From positions 248,001 through 312,000 of the forward strand of contig NZ_OY776575.1 of the NCBI RefSeq assembly GCF_963675815.1: a stretch of DNA of 64,000 nt. The letters run 5' to 3'. Position numbers and translations under genes: made by a program. This DNA comes from an uncultured Desulfuromusa sp. (GTDB lineage: Bacteria > Desulfobacterota > Desulfuromonadia > Desulfuromonadales > Geopsychrobacteraceae). The notes under the pieces are model-generated. The model had not been told where the DNA came from. It saw only the letters and a list, made by a program, of their open reading frames with translations, and ran no database searches. Numbering within the stretch: the stretch's first letter is position 1; every line of letters starts with the position of its first letter. This document shows positions 23,130 to 34,534 of the stretch, one piece after another.

Positions 23130-24092
23130 TTAAGGGATAAGAACAATCTTCCCGTAAACGCCCTCCTGCATAACAAGGTCATGAGCTTTTGCCGCATCAG
23201 CAAGTGGTAATTCTGAATGAATGATTTGCTTATAGCGTCCGTCAATAAGTCCAGCCTTGATCGCTGCATGAATTTGATTCATGGCTTTTGCGTCTGCATT
23301 AAATAAGGACATGCCATGAATTGATGCATTTTTACCCATGGTATCGCGCGGATCGATTTCAATTCTGCCACGGTTGCCGATGACGACAATCCTGCCGAAT
23401 TTGGCCAGCAGCTTAAGATCAGTATCAAGATTAACGTTGGCCAGCATTTCCAGAATAACATTGACCCCTTGACCGCAGGTTAATTCTTCCAGGGCATCAA
23501 GGTAGTTTTCAGTCCTATGATTGAGCGCCGCAATGACACCCTGGGATTTGATCAGCTCCAAACCCTGTTGCGTTCCTGCGGTACCAATAACACGGAGTCC
23601 TTTGGCTTTGGCGATCTGAATCGCTGCAATTCCGACTGAGCCACTGGCTCCATGAATCAGGACTGTTTCGCCTGGTAATGCATGAGCGCGAAAATTAAGA
23701 GCATAATAAGCTGTACTATATGGCACTCCAAGTGCTGCTCCAGACGAAAAATCAACATTATCCGGCAAACTGAAAGCCTGATCTTCATCGCAGATAAGTT
23801 GCTGGGCATAGCTTCCGGACGGACATCCACAAACATAAATACGATCACCCACTTTTCGATGTTTGACAGCTGAACCGACCTCGGTCACAACGCCTGCAGC
23901 ATCTTTTCCCGGAGTATACGGTAATTCCGGCTTAAGTGGATAAACACCTGCACGAATATAGGTGTCAACCGGATTCACTCCGACGGCCTTCACTTCAATT
24001 TTCAACTGATTTGCAGCCGGGACAAGGTCTGGAACCTCTTCCAGTTGCATCACTTCCGGACCGCCAAAGTTATGAACTTGTATTGCTTGCAT
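23130..24092 (-). CDS. NADPH:quinone oxidoreductase-like MDR protein
   Basis: This 320-residue medium-chain dehydrogenase/reductase is of the zinc-free quinone oxidoreductase (zeta-crystallin) type. It shows the N-terminal GroES-like fold (VGVNPVDTYIRAGVYP, LPYTPGKDAAGVV), the NADPH-binding IHGASGSVGIAAIQIAKA and NAD-side-chain strands (GRIVVIGNRG). No structural or catalytic zinc cysteines are seen. It probably reduces quinones or enones with NADPH. GGGAGAGATAC precedes the ATG. It is separated from recG by 91 nt and may be transcribed alone. Confidence 0.88.
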   Translation of the reverse strand: MQAIQVHNFGGPEVMQLEEVPDLVPAANQLKIEVKAVGVNPVDTYIRAGVYPLKPELPYTPGKDAAGVVTEVGSAVKHRKVGDRIYVCGCPSGSYAQQLICDEDQAFSLPDNVDFSSGAALGVPYSTAYYALNFRAHALPGETVLIHGASGSVGIAAIQIAKAKGLRVIGTAGTQQGLELIKSQGVIAALNHRTENYLDALEELTCGQGVNVILEMLANVNLDTDLKLLAKFGRIVVIGNRGRIEIDPRDTMGKNASIHGMSLFNADAKAMNQIHAAIKAGLIDGRYKQIIHSELPLADAAKAHDLVMQEGVYGKIVLIP

Positions 24093-24183
24093 GTATCTCT
24101 CCCATTGTTTAGTTGTTTGGTATAGATTAGCAGTTGAGTTCTTGTTATATCAAGAGTTCAGTCAAAATTTCAGGAAGCAGATG

Positions 24184-26337
24184 TCACCCTATTGCCGCCA
24201 ATTCAAGTCTGCCGCCCCAGCGTCGTATCAATTCTCTTTTGACCGGTTCTGATTCTGCCGTTCTCAGTTGATTTGTCTTATCAACATACGCGAACGCTTC
24301 CTGCCGAGCCTGCTCCAGAATGCGTCTATCTTTAAGCAGATTGGCAACGCGCAGATCCGGCAATCCAGCCTGCCGGGTGCCAAGAAAATCACCGGGACCA
24401 CGTATGTCCAGATCGGCTTCGGCAATACGAAATCCGTCTTCAGTCTCCACCATGACGTGTAACCTTCGGCGGGCATCATCGCTATAATGCTCCGAAGGAA
24501 TCAACAGGCAGTAACTTTTTTCAGCCCCCCTGCCGACACGACCACGAAGCTGATGCAATTGCGAAAGGCCAAAACGATCGGCATGCTCAATCATCATGAC
24601 TGTCGCATTTGGCACGTCTACGCCGACTTCAATCACTGTTGTTGAAACCAACAGCTGAACTTTACCCAATCGGAATTCATTCATCACCTGATCTTTTTCT
24701 GCTGTTTTCATTCGCCCGTGAAGCAAACCGATTTTAAAATCCGGAAAAATTTCAGTTGTAAATGTTTCTGCAGCAACGGTTGCCGCCTGTAAATCACTTT
24801 TTTCGGATTCTTCAACCAGTGGATAAACAATATAGGCCTGTCTTCCCTGTTCCAATTCCTGACGTATCCTCTGGTATGCCTGATGGCGATGAGATGAACG
24901 AAATAGCTCTGTTGTAATTGGCTTTCTTCCAGGTGGCAGCTGGTCAATGATTGATACTGAGAGATCACCATATAAAGTCATAGATAAAGTGCGAGGAATG
25001 GGCGTTGCCGTCATGACCAAGATGTCGGGATTCGCACCTTTATGTTTTAACAGACTGCGTTGACGAACACCGAAACGGTGTTGTTCATCTACAATTCCCA
25101 AACCCAGAGTGTGAAACTCAACCCCTTCCTGCAACACTGCATGGGTTCCGACAATCAGGTCAATATCACCGTTGGCAATATCTTCAAGTAGCGATCGTTT
25201 GGCAACAACGGACATGTTTCCTTGCAGTAAGCCTGTTTTCAAACCAAGCTTGTCGAGCCAGGATCTGAATGTCTGATAATGCTGTTCTGCCAGAATTTCT
25301 GTCGGTGCGACAACTGCAACCTGGGCCTGGTTTTCTATTGCAATCAGCGCTGCCATTAACGCAACGAGAGTTTTTCCGCTGCCGACATCACCCTGTAATA
25401 AGCGGTGCATCGGCTGTGGAGCCATCATGTCGTGCTTGATTTCACCCAGAACCCGGCGTTGCGCCTCTGTTAATCTGAATGGCAGCATCTTGTTCAGGGG
25501 AATAGTGAATTTATGCTCGAACTTAAAAGCAATTCCCTCTTCCAGTTGCACCCCTGCCCTTTTCAATGCCAACCCGAGTTCAAGATAGAAAAATTCATCA
25601 AAAACCAACGAATGTCGGGCGCGATCATGACCGCCATTCAGATCTTTCAGGTCTAAAGTGTCATCTGGCCAATGAACTAATCTCAGAGCTTCTGTGGTCG
25701 GTAGAAGTCGATACTTTTGCTGAACTTCGGGGGGGATAAATGTCATTGCAAACCGGGCATACTCCTGGATCAGCTGATACCATATTTTACGGGCCTGTTT
25801 TTGGGTTAACCCTTCTGTCAGGGAATAGACGGGGAGAATTCGACCAAAAAGGAGAGGATCTGAGGTGAGTAACTGATTAATATCCTGACCAGAACGTATG
25901 AGTTCAGAATCGGGATGATGGATTTCGCGAATCGCGGAAAAACGCTTAACTTCTCCAATAAAAATGGCCTGTTGGCCGACAGGAAAGCGTTTTTGTAACC
26001 AGGGTTTGCGGTAACGAAACCATTTTAAAGAAATCTTGCCACTTTCATCACCAACGATGACTTCGTAAATACGCCGCCGACTGCGACTGGTGACAGCTTC
26101 ACCCGAGGCAAGAACGGTTCCCAGAAAAACCTCTTGTTGATTGTCAGTTAAACGGTTAATTTTTTTAAATTGACGGCGATCTTCATAGCGGACAGGAAGG
26201 TGGTAAAGTGCATCTTCAATGGTGTTCAGGCCAAGTTTTTGTAACTTGGGGAGCATTCTCGGCCCAACACCGTGAAGATGATCGAGTGCTATATTGAGGT
26301 TTTCATGCTGGCAAGCAGAAGAGCAACCGGGAGTCAT
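24184..26337 (-). CDS. recG: ATP-dependent DNA helicase RecG
   Basis: The 717-residue protein has the RecG wedge/OB domain at the N-terminus (VGPRMLPKLQKLGLNTIEDAL, then YHLPVRYEDR). Helicase motor motifs include Walker A LLQGDVGSGKTLVA, the RecG-specific motif II DEQHRFGVRQR, MTATPIPRTL, VSTTVIEVGVDVPNA and QLRGRVGRG. It reverses stalled replication forks and processes branched DNA. The start lies 9 nt downstream of the DUF1858 stop, so both genes are cotranscribed behind greA. Confidence 0.95.
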   Translation of the reverse strand: MTPGCSSACQHENLNIALDHLHGVGPRMLPKLQKLGLNTIEDALYHLPVRYEDRRQFKKINRLTDNQQEVFLGTVLASGEAVTSRSRRRIYEVIVGDESGKISLKWFRYRKPWLQKRFPVGQQAIFIGEVKRFSAIREIHHPDSELIRSGQDINQLLTSDPLLFGRILPVYSLTEGLTQKQARKIWYQLIQEYARFAMTFIPPEVQQKYRLLPTTEALRLVHWPDDTLDLKDLNGGHDRARHSLVFDEFFYLELGLALKRAGVQLEEGIAFKFEHKFTIPLNKMLPFRLTEAQRRVLGEIKHDMMAPQPMHRLLQGDVGSGKTLVALMAALIAIENQAQVAVVAPTEILAEQHYQTFRSWLDKLGLKTGLLQGNMSVVAKRSLLEDIANGDIDLIVGTHAVLQEGVEFHTLGLGIVDEQHRFGVRQRSLLKHKGANPDILVMTATPIPRTLSMTLYGDLSVSIIDQLPPGRKPITTELFRSSHRHQAYQRIRQELEQGRQAYIVYPLVEESEKSDLQAATVAAETFTTEIFPDFKIGLLHGRMKTAEKDQVMNEFRLGKVQLLVSTTVIEVGVDVPNATVMMIEHADRFGLSQLHQLRGRVGRGAEKSYCLLIPSEHYSDDARRRLHVMVETEDGFRIAEADLDIRGPGDFLGTRQAGLPDLRVANLLKDRRILEQARQEAFAYVDKTNQLRTAESEPVKRELIRRWGGRLELAAIG

Positions 26338-26346
26338 GCTCCAGAC

Positions 26347-26550
26347 TCAATCTTTAAAAATGGAATTCAGCTCAAGAAGAATTTCTTCAATATCAAGGCC
26401 ATGAGCTTTGGCTCCCTGGGCGAGAGATTCCGTCGAAGCCCCCAGACATTCTCCACAGTCAAGATTGAATTTATCAAGAACCTTGGAAACGGCAGGACTC
26501 ATCTGCAAAACCTGATAAAATGTCATGTCTTTAGTTATTTTTTGAGCCAT
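26347..26550 (-). CDS. DUF1858 domain protein
   Basis: The 67-residue protein starts at the ATG at 26550, which has GGAGG five nt upstream. A longer in-frame extension to 26646 has an implausible composition and is rejected. The sequence (MTFYQVLQMSP, VLDKFNLDCGECLGASTESL, HGLDIEEILLELNSIF) is a typical DUF1858/ScdA-N-like helical domain with a CxxC pair. Such domains are found alone or fused to iron-sulphur repair or redox proteins. The role here is unknown. It lies between greA and recG. Confidence 0.85.
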   Translation of the reverse strand: MAQKITKDMTFYQVLQMSPAVSKVLDKFNLDCGECLGASTESLAQGAKAHGLDIEEILLELNSIFKD

Positions 26551-26646
26551 TGCTACCTCCATCAATGAGGGCCCATGTCTTTCGAACCACTTGAATTTTC
26601 TCAGAACCCCCTCCGAAAAGCAACAGCACTTTGCATGAGGCGGCAA

Positions 26647-27123
26647 TCAGCTATATTCAATATTGGTCACTTCGTAAACTTTGACGCCTGATGGGACATT
26701 GATATTCACTTCTTCATCAACCCTGTGACCGACCAAAGCTCTGCCAACGGGAGAACTGATGGAAATTTTACCAACCTTGATATCTGCTTCGTCAACGCCG
26801 ACAATCTGATAAGTCACTTCTTTATCCGTGTCTATATCGATCAGGGTAACTTTAGCACCGAAGACTATCTTGTCGGTTTTTATGGTTGCCGGATCAATCA
26901 CCTGCGCCATGGCAATTTTATGATTCAGTTCTTTGATCCGACCTTCGACAAATCCCTGCCTGTCTTTGGCGGCATCATATTCTGCATTTTCAGAAAGATC
27001 ACCATGACTTCTTGCTTCAGCTATATCCTGAACGACTTTTGGTCGCTCAAACCTCACCAGTTGCTTTAATTCATCCTGCAACTTTTGATGCCCCTCGATG
27101 GTCATCGGAACTGATTCTTCCAT
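26647..27123 (-). CDS. greA: Transcription elongation factor GreA
   Basis: The 158-residue protein has the N-terminal coiled coil (MTIEGHQKLQDELKQL, RSHGDLSENAEYDAAKDRQG), including the acidic DLSENAEYD tip that reaches into the RNA polymerase secondary channel, and the C-terminal FKBP-like domain (ISISSPVGRALVGHRVDEEV). It rescues backtracked polymerase by stimulating transcript cleavage. TGAGGAG precedes the ATG, directly after the T-run of the carB terminator, so expression can come from terminator read-through or an internal promoter. Confidence 0.96.
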   Translation of the reverse strand: MEESVPMTIEGHQKLQDELKQLVRFERPKVVQDIAEARSHGDLSENAEYDAAKDRQGFVEGRIKELNHKIAMAQVIDPATIKTDKIVFGAKVTLIDIDTDKEVTYQIVGVDEADIKVGKISISSPVGRALVGHRVDEEVNINVPSGVKVYEVTNIEYS

Positions 27124-27138
27124 ACGTTATCACTCCTC

Positions 27139-27171
27139 AAAAAAAACAGTGGACGGAAAAACCGTCCACTG
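27139..27171 (-). terminator. Terminator of the pyr operon, ahead of greA
   Basis: On the minus strand CAGTGGACGG, a T5 loop and CCGTCCACTG form a perfect 10-bp stem, followed by eight T residues. It lies between carB and greA, and the greA ribosome-binding site begins immediately after the T-run. Confidence 0.9.
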
Positions 27172-27197
27172 GCTGAAATTTTGTTATGTCGTTTTTA

Positions 27198-30100
27198 TCA
27201 ACTAGCTGGATAATACTCTTGTAGCGGTTTAACGTCAAGATTTTCTCGCAACATCGCCAGTATCCCGTCTGTTCCAGCTTTTATTCCTTCCATGGTGGTG
27301 AAGTAGGCAATTTCATAAATGATAACGGAACGTCGGATAGAATAGGAATCGGCAACAGATTGAGCTCCCATGGTGGTATTGAAAACAAGGCAGATTTCAC
27401 CGCTCTTGATGGCATCAACACAGTGGGGACGGCCTTCCTTAACCTTATTGATCTGTTCAGCTGCTATCCCCTGCTGATTCAGGTAAGCTGCAGTTCCGCT
27501 CGTGGCAACAACAGAGAAACCGGCAGCGATCAGCTTTCTTGTTGGTTCCAGAATTTGTTCTTTATCGGCATCTTTAACACTGATAAAGATTTTGCCGCTA
27601 CGTGGTAATTTGACTCCGGCTCCCAGTTGTGATTTAGCATAAGCATTACCGAAATCATAATCGATGCCCATAACTTCCCCAGTTGATTTCATCTCAGGGC
27701 CGAGCAGAGTATCAACTCCCGGAAATTTCACAAATGGAAAGACCGCCTCTTTAACCGAAATGTAATCAGGAATAATTTCCCCGGAAACACCAAGTTCCGC
27801 CAAGCTTTGTCCGGCCATAATCTTAGCCGCGATTTGCGCCAGTGGTCGTCCGGTGGCTTTTGAGACAAACGGAACCGTGCGACTGGCACGAGGATTAACT
27901 TCAAGCAGATAAACATCCCCATCTTTAACAGCAAATTGGATGTTCATCAACCCGATGACTTTTAATTCCAGGGCAAGAGCTATGGTTTGCCGGCGGATTT
28001 CAGAAAGAATTGTTTCCGGCAATGAAAATGGCGGTAATGTGCAGGCTGAATCTCCGGAATGAATCCCGGCCTCTTCTATATGTTGCATGATGCCACCGAT
28101 AACAACATCTGTTCCATCAGCCAGAGCATCCACATCAACTTCTATCGCATGTTGTAAAAACTTATCCACAAGAACGGGATGTTCCGGTGAAGCATTTACT
28201 GCATTTTTCATATAATCCCGCAATCGTTCAACGCTATAGACAATCTCCATGGCGCGACCTCCCAGAACGTAAGAAGGCCTGACAACAACTGGATAGCCAA
28301 TTCTTTCAGCAATGACTTCGGCTTCATCATAGGCTCGAGCAATGCCATTCTGTGGCTGAAGCAGGTTGAGCTTATTCAGGAGAGCCTGAAAGCGTTCCCT
28401 GTCCTCTGCCCGGTCAATAGCATCAGGAGATGTTCCTATAATCGGCACCCCGGATTTTTCCAGGGCAACAGCAAGTTTCAGAGGTGTCTGACCACCAAAT
28501 TGGACAATGACTCCTTCTGGTTTTTCTATTTCAACAATAGCGAGAACATCTTCCTGGGTCAGGGGTTCAAAATAAAGGCGATCTGAGGTGTCATAGTCTG
28601 TAGAGACGGTTTCGGGATTACAGTTAACCATGATAGTTTCAAAACCGGCATCCGACAGGGAAAAAGCACCATGAACACAGCAGTAATCAAATTCAATGCC
28701 TTGGCCAATCCGGTTGGGGCCACCACCGAGAATCATGATTTTACGCTTTCCGGTTGGGGCGGCCTCACATTCCGATTCATAGGTTGAATAAAGGTAGGGG
28801 GTAAACGCTTCAAATTCAGCGCCACAGGTATCAACCCTTTTATAGACAGGAAGAACGGCAAGGTTGTGGCGCATATTACGGACATCATCCTCGGTAATTC
28901 CCCACAAAAAAGCTAAACGCCGATCCGAGAACCCATATTGTTTTGCTTCACGTAAAAGTTCGATAAAGTCCTGGTCATCGGTGTTAAGCTGGTCTTTATG
29001 GGTGAGTAGAACCGATTCCATTTCAATAATCTGGGCGATATTGGCCAAAAACCATGGGTCTATCCCACTCAATTGATAAATTTTGTCGATGCTGAATCCA
29101 GCGCGAATCGCGTCAGCCAGATACCACATTCTTTCCCAGCTGGGAATTTGTAACTGCGTAACAAGCTGGTCATATTCACCTGAAGTTAAAGTGCGAATAT
29201 AGTCGGCCGGATTCTTGAATATCCGACTTTCGAACCCGTATGAATCAATTTCCAGTGAACGCAGCGCTTTTTGTAAGCTCTCTTTAAAGGTCCGGCCGAT
29301 GGCCATGACTTCACCCACAGACTTCATTTGTGTGGTTAAGGTTGCGTCAGACTGAGGAAACTTTTCAAAGGTAAAGCGGGGAACCTTGGTCACAACATAA
29401 TCGATTGTTGGTTCAAAAGAAGCCAAAGTTTCACGCGTGATGTCGTTCTGAATCTCATCAAGGCGATATCCGACCGAGAGCTTGGCTGCTATTTTAGCAA
29501 TGGGGAAACCCGTTGCTTTGGATGCCAGTGCGGAAGAACGGGAGACGCGTGGATTCATTTCTATGACAACGAGGCGACCATCTTTAGGATTAATACCAAA
29601 CTGAATATTTGAACCACCTGTTTCCACGCCGATCTCACGGATGATTTTCAGGGAGGCATCCCGCAAAATTTGATATTCTTTATCCGTCAATGTCTGAGCT
29701 GGAGCAACGGTAATTGAATCACCCGTATGAACGCCCATCGCATCAAAATTTTCAATTGAGCAGATAATGACAACATTATCTGCAATGTCGCGCATCACTT
29801 CCAGCTCATACTCTTTCCAGCCGATAATGGATTCTTCAATCAAAATTTCATTGGTGGGAGAGGCATCCATTCCTGCAATCGCCATGCGGTTATAGTCCTC
29901 CCGGTTGTAGGCAATGCCGCCGCCGGTACCACCAAGGGTAAATGAAGGTCTGATAATCGCAGGAAAACCGATCTCTTCGATGATCTCCATCGCTTCAACG
30001 TAGGTATGGGCTAAACCGGAGCGCGGCACTTCAATATCAATCTTCTGCATGGCCCGCTTGAATAGTGTCCGGTCCTCTGCTTTTTTAATCGAATCAAGTT

Positions 30101-30455
30101 TTGCACCAATGAGCTCAACATCGTATTTATCCAGGACGCCGGCTTCTGCAACCGCAACCGCAGTGTTAAGCGCAGTCTGTCCACCTAATGTCGGCAACAA
30201 CGCATCTGGTCGTTCTTTGATGATAATCTGGGTCAAAACGTCCGGGGTAACCGGCTCTATATAGGTGCGATCAGCAAAATCCGGATCGGTCATGATTGTC
30301 GCAGGGTTGGAATTTAACAGGACGACTTCGAATCCCTCTTCCTTGAGGGCCTTACATGCCTGAGTTCCGGAATAATCAAATTCACACGCCTGACCGATAA
30401 CAATGGGGCCGGCACCAACAATCAGTATTTTTTTAATATCATCACGCTTGGGCAT
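27198..30455 (-). CDS. carB: Carbamoyl-phosphate synthase large subunit
   Basis: The 1085-residue length is normal for a full-size CarB. The two homologous ATP-grasp halves are both present: the first starts [20 protein letters not shown] and contains [13 protein letters not shown] and [19 protein letters not shown]. The second starts [18 protein letters not shown] and contains [12 protein letters not shown] and [17 protein letters not shown]. The C-terminal MGS-like allosteric domain ([18 protein letters not shown]) would bind UMP and other effectors. With CarA it makes carbamoyl phosphate from glutamine, bicarbonate and ATP. The start overlaps the carA end by 14 nt. Confidence 0.97.
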   Translation of the reverse strand: MPKRDDIKKILIVGAGPIVIGQACEFDYSGTQACKALKEEGFEVVLLNSNPATIMTDPDFADRTYIEPVTPDVLTQIIIKERPDALLPTLGGQTALNTAVAVAEAGVLDKYDVELIGAKLDSIKKAEDRTLFKRAMQKIDIEVPRSGLAHTYVEAMEIIEEIGFPAIIRPSFTLGGTGGGIAYNREDYNRMAIAGMDASPTNEILIEESIIGWKEYELEVMRDIADNVVIICSIENFDAMGVHTGDSITVAPAQTLTDKEYQILRDASLKIIREIGVETGGSNIQFGINPKDGRLVVIEMNPRVSRSSALASKATGFPIAKIAAKLSVGYRLDEIQNDITRETLASFEPTIDYVVTKVPRFTFEKFPQSDATLTTQMKSVGEVMAIGRTFKESLQKALRSLEIDSYGFESRIFKNPADYIRTLTSGEYDQLVTQLQIPSWERMWYLADAIRAGFSIDKIYQLSGIDPWFLANIAQIIEMESVLLTHKDQLNTDDQDFIELLREAKQYGFSDRRLAFLWGITEDDVRNMRHNLAVLPVYKRVDTCGAEFEAFTPYLYSTYESECEAAPTGKRKIMILGGGPNRIGQGIEFDYCCVHGAFSLSDAGFETIMVNCNPETVSTDYDTSDRLYFEPLTQEDVLAIVEIEKPEGVIVQFGGQTPLKLAVALEKSGVPIIGTSPDAIDRAEDRERFQALLNKLNLLQPQNGIARAYDEAEVIAERIGYPVVVRPSYVLGGRAMEIVYSVERLRDYMKNAVNASPEHPVLVDKFLQHAIEVDVDALADGTDVVIGGIMQHIEEAGIHSGDSACTLPPFSLPETILSEIRRQTIALALELKVIGLMNIQFAVKDGDVYLLEVNPRASRTVPFVSKATGRPLAQIAAKIMAGQSLAELGVSGEIIPDYISVKEAVFPFVKFPGVDTLLGPEMKSTGEVMGIDYDFGNAYAKSQLGAGVKLPRSGKIFISVKDADKEQILEPTRKLIAAGFSVVATSGTAAYLNQQGIAAEQINKVKEGRPHCVDAIKSGEICLVFNTTMGAQSVADSYSIRRSVIIYEIAYFTTMEGIKAGTDGILAMLRENLDVKPLQEYYPAS

Positions 30456-31587
30456 GGGTATTCTCTCTTTTATGTTGTTTCATCATATCAATAAAGCGGA
30501 CAAACAAATATTGAGCATCATGCGGCCCAGGCGATGCTTCGGGATGGTACTGAACTGAAAAAGCCGGTGATGACAGAAGTTCTATGCCTTCAACCGTATT
30601 GTCATTCAAGTTGATATGGGTCACTTTCACCTGATCTTGAAGACTCTTTTCATCGACGGCAAAGCCATGATTCTGGGACGTAATTTCAACCTGTTGGCGC
30701 TTATAATCCAGAACCGGTTGATTTCCTCCACGATGACCGAATTTTAGCTTGTAAGTGCTGCCTCCCGCAGCAATGGCGAGCAGCTGATGACCGAGACATA
30801 TGCCAAAAACAGGAACTCGACCCAGGAGTTTTCGAATATTTTCCTGAGCATAGTGCAGTGGTTCGGGATCTCCAGGTCCATTACTCAAGAACACTCCGTC
30901 AGGGTTCATGGCCAGAACATCTTCAGCCGTTGCCGTTGCCGGGACAACTGTAACCTCACATCCCAGAGTGGTAAGATTGCGCAAAATGTTGCGCTTGATC
31001 CCAAAGTCATAGGCGACAACTTTATAATCAGAACCTTTTCCACTGGCTTCAGCATAACCGGAGCCTAGAGACCATATGCCTTCGTTTGCTTGATAAGGCT
31101 GCCCGCAGGTCACCTCCTGAACCAGATCACGGCCAACAAGGGCTGGAGCTTGTTGCGCTTTTTTAACCAAACTTTCGGGGTCAGTATCTACTGACGAGAT
31201 AATACCGGTTTGAGCACCGACGGTGCGAATATGACGTACCAGCGCACGGGTATCAATCCCTTCAATACTGACAATATTATTATCTTTCAGATAAGCATCC
31301 AGACTCATCTGTGAACGGAAATTGCTGGGAAAAGGACATGCTTCCTTGACCACAAAACCGGACAGAAATGGCTTGCCGGATTCAACATCTTCCGGATTGA
31401 TGCCGTAATTACCAATCTGAGGGTAGGTCATGGTCACAATTTCACCATGGTAAGAAGGGTCCGTCAGGATTTCCTGATAACCTGTCATGCTGGTATTGAA
31501 AACCACCTCACCAGTGACCTCGCCTATTGCGCCGAGCGCCTTCCCACAAAAAAACTTGCCATCAGCAAGAGCCAAAACTGCTTTCAT
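30442..31587 (-). CDS. carA: Carbamoyl-phosphate synthase small subunit
   Basis: The 381-residue protein has the CarA N-terminal domain ([37 protein letters not shown]) and a class I glutamine amidotransferase domain. The nucleophile lies in [12 protein letters not shown], with the [10 protein letters not shown] segment and the His/Glu pair in [12 protein letters not shown]. It supplies ammonia to CarB through the intersubunit tunnel. It lies in the pyr operon between pyrC and carB. Confidence 0.97.
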   Translation of the reverse strand: MKAVLALADGKFFCGKALGAIGEVTGEVVFNTSMTGYQEILTDPSYHGEIVTMTYPQIGNYGINPEDVESGKPFLSGFVVKEACPFPSNFRSQMSLDAYLKDNNIVSIEGIDTRALVRHIRTVGAQTGIISSVDTDPESLVKKAQQAPALVGRDLVQEVTCGQPYQANEGIWSLGSGYAEASGKGSDYKVVAYDFGIKRNILRNLTTLGCEVTVVPATATAEDVLAMNPDGVFLSNGPGDPEPLHYAQENIRKLLGRVPVFGICLGHQLLAIAAGGSTYKLKFGHRGGNQPVLDYKRQQVEITSQNHGFAVDEKSLQDQVKVTHINLNDNTVEGIELLSSPAFSVQYHPEASPGPHDAQYLFVRFIDMMKQHKRENTHAQA

Positions 31588-31650
31588 TGAAACCTCAATT
31601 TTTGAATTTATACATTAAGTTAGCGACTTTATAACCCTGAATTTAAATGG

Positions 31651-32922
31651 TTATCTCTCAAATACTATTTTGCCGGCCAAGAGTGTTTTGACGGCTGCGC
31701 CCTTCATATCCCAACCAAGAAATGGCGTGTTTTTACTCTTTGAATGCAGAGACTCAGCCGTAAATTTCCATTCAAGCTGAGGATCAATCAAAGCAATGTC
31801 GGCAATTGCTCCAACCGACAAAGTACCGCGATCAATGCCGATAACTCTGGCTGGTTGTACCGTTAACAGTGCAATGACGGTATTTAAATCGACAACACCG
31901 TCAGCAACAAGTTTCAGACTCAGAGGCAGCAACGATTCCAGTCCGATAATCCCGTTCATGGCAACGGGAAATTCAACATTCTTTTCATCGTAATGGTGAG
32001 GAGCATGGTCCGTGGCAATGGCATCAATCGTTCCGTCAGCAAGACCGGCGCGCACAGCATCAACATCTTCCTGACTCCGCAGCGGCGGATTCATTTTTGC
32101 GTTGGTATTATAACCGCGAACAGCCTCATCTGTCAGAGTGAAATGATGTGGGGTTGCTTCACAGCTGACCCTGATTCCACGTGCTTTAGCCTGACGGACC
32201 AGGTCTACGCTTCCCCTGGTTGAAACGTGACAGACGTGCAACCGGCCCCCAGTGAAGTCTGCCAGCATTATTTCTCGCGCTGTTGCTGCATCTTCTGCTA
32301 CCCAGGGAATTCCCTGTAAGCCCAACTCTGTGGCGACTGGGCCGTCATTCATACAGCCGGAACCAACCAGAGTCAGATCCTCAGCGTGGGATATAATCGG
32401 CATGGAAAAAGTGTCTGCATATTCAAAAGCACGACGCATCAACTCACCATTAGTTACGGGTATACCATCATCAGAAAACCCGACGCAACCAGCCTCTTTG
32501 AGCTCTCCCATTTCAGCAAGAATTTCACCCTTCATTCCCTTACTGATGCAAGCTACGGGGAAAACATTGGCACTCCCCTGCTCTTTCGCCTTATCAATAA
32601 TATATTTGCTGATAGCCAGAGAATCATTCACCGGACTAGTATTGGGCATGCATGCAAGTGAAGTCACCCCACCGGCAGCAGCCGCGCGAGTTCCGGAGAT
32701 GATATCTTCTTTATACTCCTGTCCCGGGTCGCGTAGGTGGGTGTGAATGTCAACCAGTCCGGGCGTCACCAGGAGCCCTCTGGCATCGATGATCTCATCC
32801 GCCACCGCATCTATCTTTGCCGAAACAGCGACGATCACACCATCCTCAATCAAAACATCGCATTCGGCATCTATTTTATTGGCCGGATCAATCACACGAC
32901 CATTTTTTATCAAAGTTTTCAT
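31651..32922 (-). CDS. pyrC: Dihydroorotase
   Basis: This 423-residue amidohydrolase is of the class I/bacterial type. It shows the metal-binding [18 protein letters not shown], the later metal-site histidines in PIISHAEDL and [18 protein letters not shown], and the catalytic Asp in [15 protein letters not shown]. It converts carbamoyl-aspartate to dihydroorotate. It follows pyrB by 23 nt in the operon. Confidence 0.96.
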   Translation of the reverse strand: MKTLIKNGRVIDPANKIDAECDVLIEDGVIVAVSAKIDAVADEIIDARGLLVTPGLVDIHTHLRDPGQEYKEDIISGTRAAAAGGVTSLACMPNTSPVNDSLAISKYIIDKAKEQGSANVFPVACISKGMKGEILAEMGELKEAGCVGFSDDGIPVTNGELMRRAFEYADTFSMPIISHAEDLTLVGSGCMNDGPVATELGLQGIPWVAEDAATAREIMLADFTGGRLHVCHVSTRGSVDLVRQAKARGIRVSCEATPHHFTLTDEAVRGYNTNAKMNPPLRSQEDVDAVRAGLADGTIDAIATDHAPHHYDEKNVEFPVAMNGIIGLESLLPLSLKLVADGVVDLNTVIALLTVQPARVIGIDRGTLSVGAIADIALIDPQLEWKFTAESLHSKSKNTPFLGWDMKGAAVKTLLAGKIVFER

Positions 32923-32945
32923 TGTGTTAACCTTTCCGTAAATTG

Positions 32946-33881
32946 TTAACTATCCTGTAATTTTTCACCGCCAGCGACCAGATAAAGGAGTGCCATACGT
33001 ACCGCTACCCCATTTTCAACCTGATCGAGAATCACACTTTGCCGGCCGTCAGCTACTGAAGAAGATAACTCAACCCCCCGATTAACCGGACCTGGATGCA
33101 TGACGATTGCATCTTTTTTGGCGTATTGCAGGTTAGAATCATTGAGTCCAAAAAAACGTGAATATTCACGCAATGAGGGTAGCAACGTTTTTCCTTGTCG
33201 CTCATGCTGAATGCGCAACATCATAATGCAATCAGCATCGGTTATGGCATCCTTAAGATTGTGGTGAACTTCGCAGCCCAGTTTTTCAATTCCCGCGGGC
33301 AACATGGTCCGTGGTCCGGCAATTCGCACATTTGCACCCAGCTTATTGAGACAATAGATATTTGATCGTACCACCCGACTATGGGCGACATCCCCGGCGA
33401 TAGTTACAGTCAGCCCCTTGATATCACCTTTATGCTGGCGGATAGTAAACGCGTCGAGAAGCGCCTGGCTGGGGTGTTCATGAGTTCCATCACCGGCATT
33501 AATGACTGAACATTGCAGGCGTTCTGACAGATAATCACAGGCCCCGGAAGCACTATGCCGCATCACGATAATATCCGGATGCATGGCTTCAATATTATGA
33601 GCGGTGTCCTCTAGGGTTTCGCCTTTAACAACGGATGAAGACGAGGCCGTTATGTTGATGGTGTCAGCAGAGAGCCGCTTCCCTGCAATTTCGAAAGATG
33701 TTCGGGTTCTGGTACTGGCTTCAAAGAACAGATTAACGATTGTTTTGCCCCGTAGAGTCGGAACTTTCTTGATCTGTCTGGTGTTGATTTCTTTGAAACT
33801 TTCGGCAGTTGAAAGAATAAAATTAATTTCTTCGGCGGTCAGATTTTTAATTCCGAGGACATGTTTCGGGTTGAAAGACAT
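32946..33881 (-). CDS. pyrB: Aspartate carbamoyltransferase catalytic subunit
   Basis: The 311-residue protein has the carbamoyl-phosphate binding motif [13 protein letters not shown], the loop [14 protein letters not shown], the HPSQALLD segment and [10 protein letters not shown] near the aspartate site. It condenses carbamoyl phosphate and aspartate, the committed step of pyrimidine synthesis. No pyrI regulatory subunit is seen nearby. It follows pyrR by 15 nt. Confidence 0.97.
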   Translation of the reverse strand: MSFNPKHVLGIKNLTAEEINFILSTAESFKEINTRQIKKVPTLRGKTIVNLFFEASTRTRTSFEIAGKRLSADTINITASSSSVVKGETLEDTAHNIEAMHPDIIVMRHSASGACDYLSERLQCSVINAGDGTHEHPSQALLDAFTIRQHKGDIKGLTVTIAGDVAHSRVVRSNIYCLNKLGANVRIAGPRTMLPAGIEKLGCEVHHNLKDAITDADCIMMLRIQHERQGKTLLPSLREYSRFFGLNDSNLQYAKKDAIVMHPGPVNRGVELSSSVADGRQSVILDQVENGVAVRMALLYLVAGGEKLQDS

Positions 33882-33896
33882 ACGACGACCTCCACA

Positions 33897-34433
33897 CTAA
33901 TTTCGAAGTAAATGAACGGCTTGAGGGATGTTCTGAGAGTCAAAATCAACTTCTATTTGTTCGTTCTGAGCTGTCGGTATATTCCGTCCGATATAGTCAG
34001 GGCGAATTGGTAATTCCCTGTGACCTCGGTCGACCAGAATTGCCAGTTGAATATTTTCAGGACGGCCGAAAGCAATAACGGCATCTAAAGCCGCTCGTAT
34101 GGTTCGCCCGGTATAAAGAACATCATCAACAAGCACAATCTTTTTGCCTGTGACCGGCACATGGATATTGGTCTGCCCTATTGCCAGATCACTTCGAGAG
34201 CTGAGATCATCCCGGTACATGGTGACATCAATGACACCCAAAGGAACCTCTGTTCCTTCAATGTCCGTGATTCTTTTCCGGAGTTGTGCCGCAAGATGTG
34301 CGCCACCGGTGCGAATACCGATAAGCAACAAATCTTCGACGCCCTGATTTTTCTCAAGAATTTCGTGAGCTATACGTGTTAAAGCACGGTTAACCCCGTC
34401 TAGATCCAGTATTTCCAACGATTCAGCCGCCAT
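33897..34433 (-). CDS. pyrR: PyrR bifunctional pyr operon attenuator / uracil phosphoribosyltransferase
   Basis: The 178-residue type I phosphoribosyltransferase has the PRPP motif VLVDDVLYTGRTIRAALDA. An upstream segment IGIRTGGAHLAAQLRKRI and VDRGHRELPIRPDYIGRN are diagnostic of PyrR. In the presence of UMP, PyrR binds pyr leader RNA and promotes termination. The leader immediately upstream contains a matching RNA loop and a terminator hairpin, so this operon is very likely controlled by its first gene product. AGGAGGACTGCA precedes the ATG. Confidence 0.95.
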   Translation of the reverse strand: MAAESLEILDLDGVNRALTRIAHEILEKNQGVEDLLLIGIRTGGAHLAAQLRKRITDIEGTEVPLGVIDVTMYRDDLSSRSDLAIGQTNIHVPVTGKKIVLVDDVLYTGRTIRAALDAVIAFGRPENIQLAILVDRGHRELPIRPDYIGRNIPTAQNEQIEVDFDSQNIPQAVHLLRN

Positions 34434-34463
34434 TGCAGTCCTCCTGAAGAAAGGTCCAGATAC

Positions 34464-34501
34464 AAAAAACGCCTGTGCAAATCAAATTGCACAGGCGTTT
34501 T
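34464..34501 (-). terminator. pyr leader attenuator hairpin
   Basis: On the minus strand AACGCCTGTGCAA, a 6-nt loop and TTGCACAGGCGTT form a 13-bp perfect stem followed by a T-run. It lies about 30 nt before the pyrR start and within the leader of the same transcript, so it works as an attenuator and not as an end-of-operon terminator. Confidence 0.88.
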
Positions 34502-34534
34502 GTTTTATTTTAAATGAAATCGTCATTGTTTTTC

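Noticed and set aside
26551..26646. N-terminal extension of the DUF1858 protein
   Set aside because: The extension (rich in C, R, F) is unlike the family, and the ATG at 26550 has a perfect GGAGG at the right distance.
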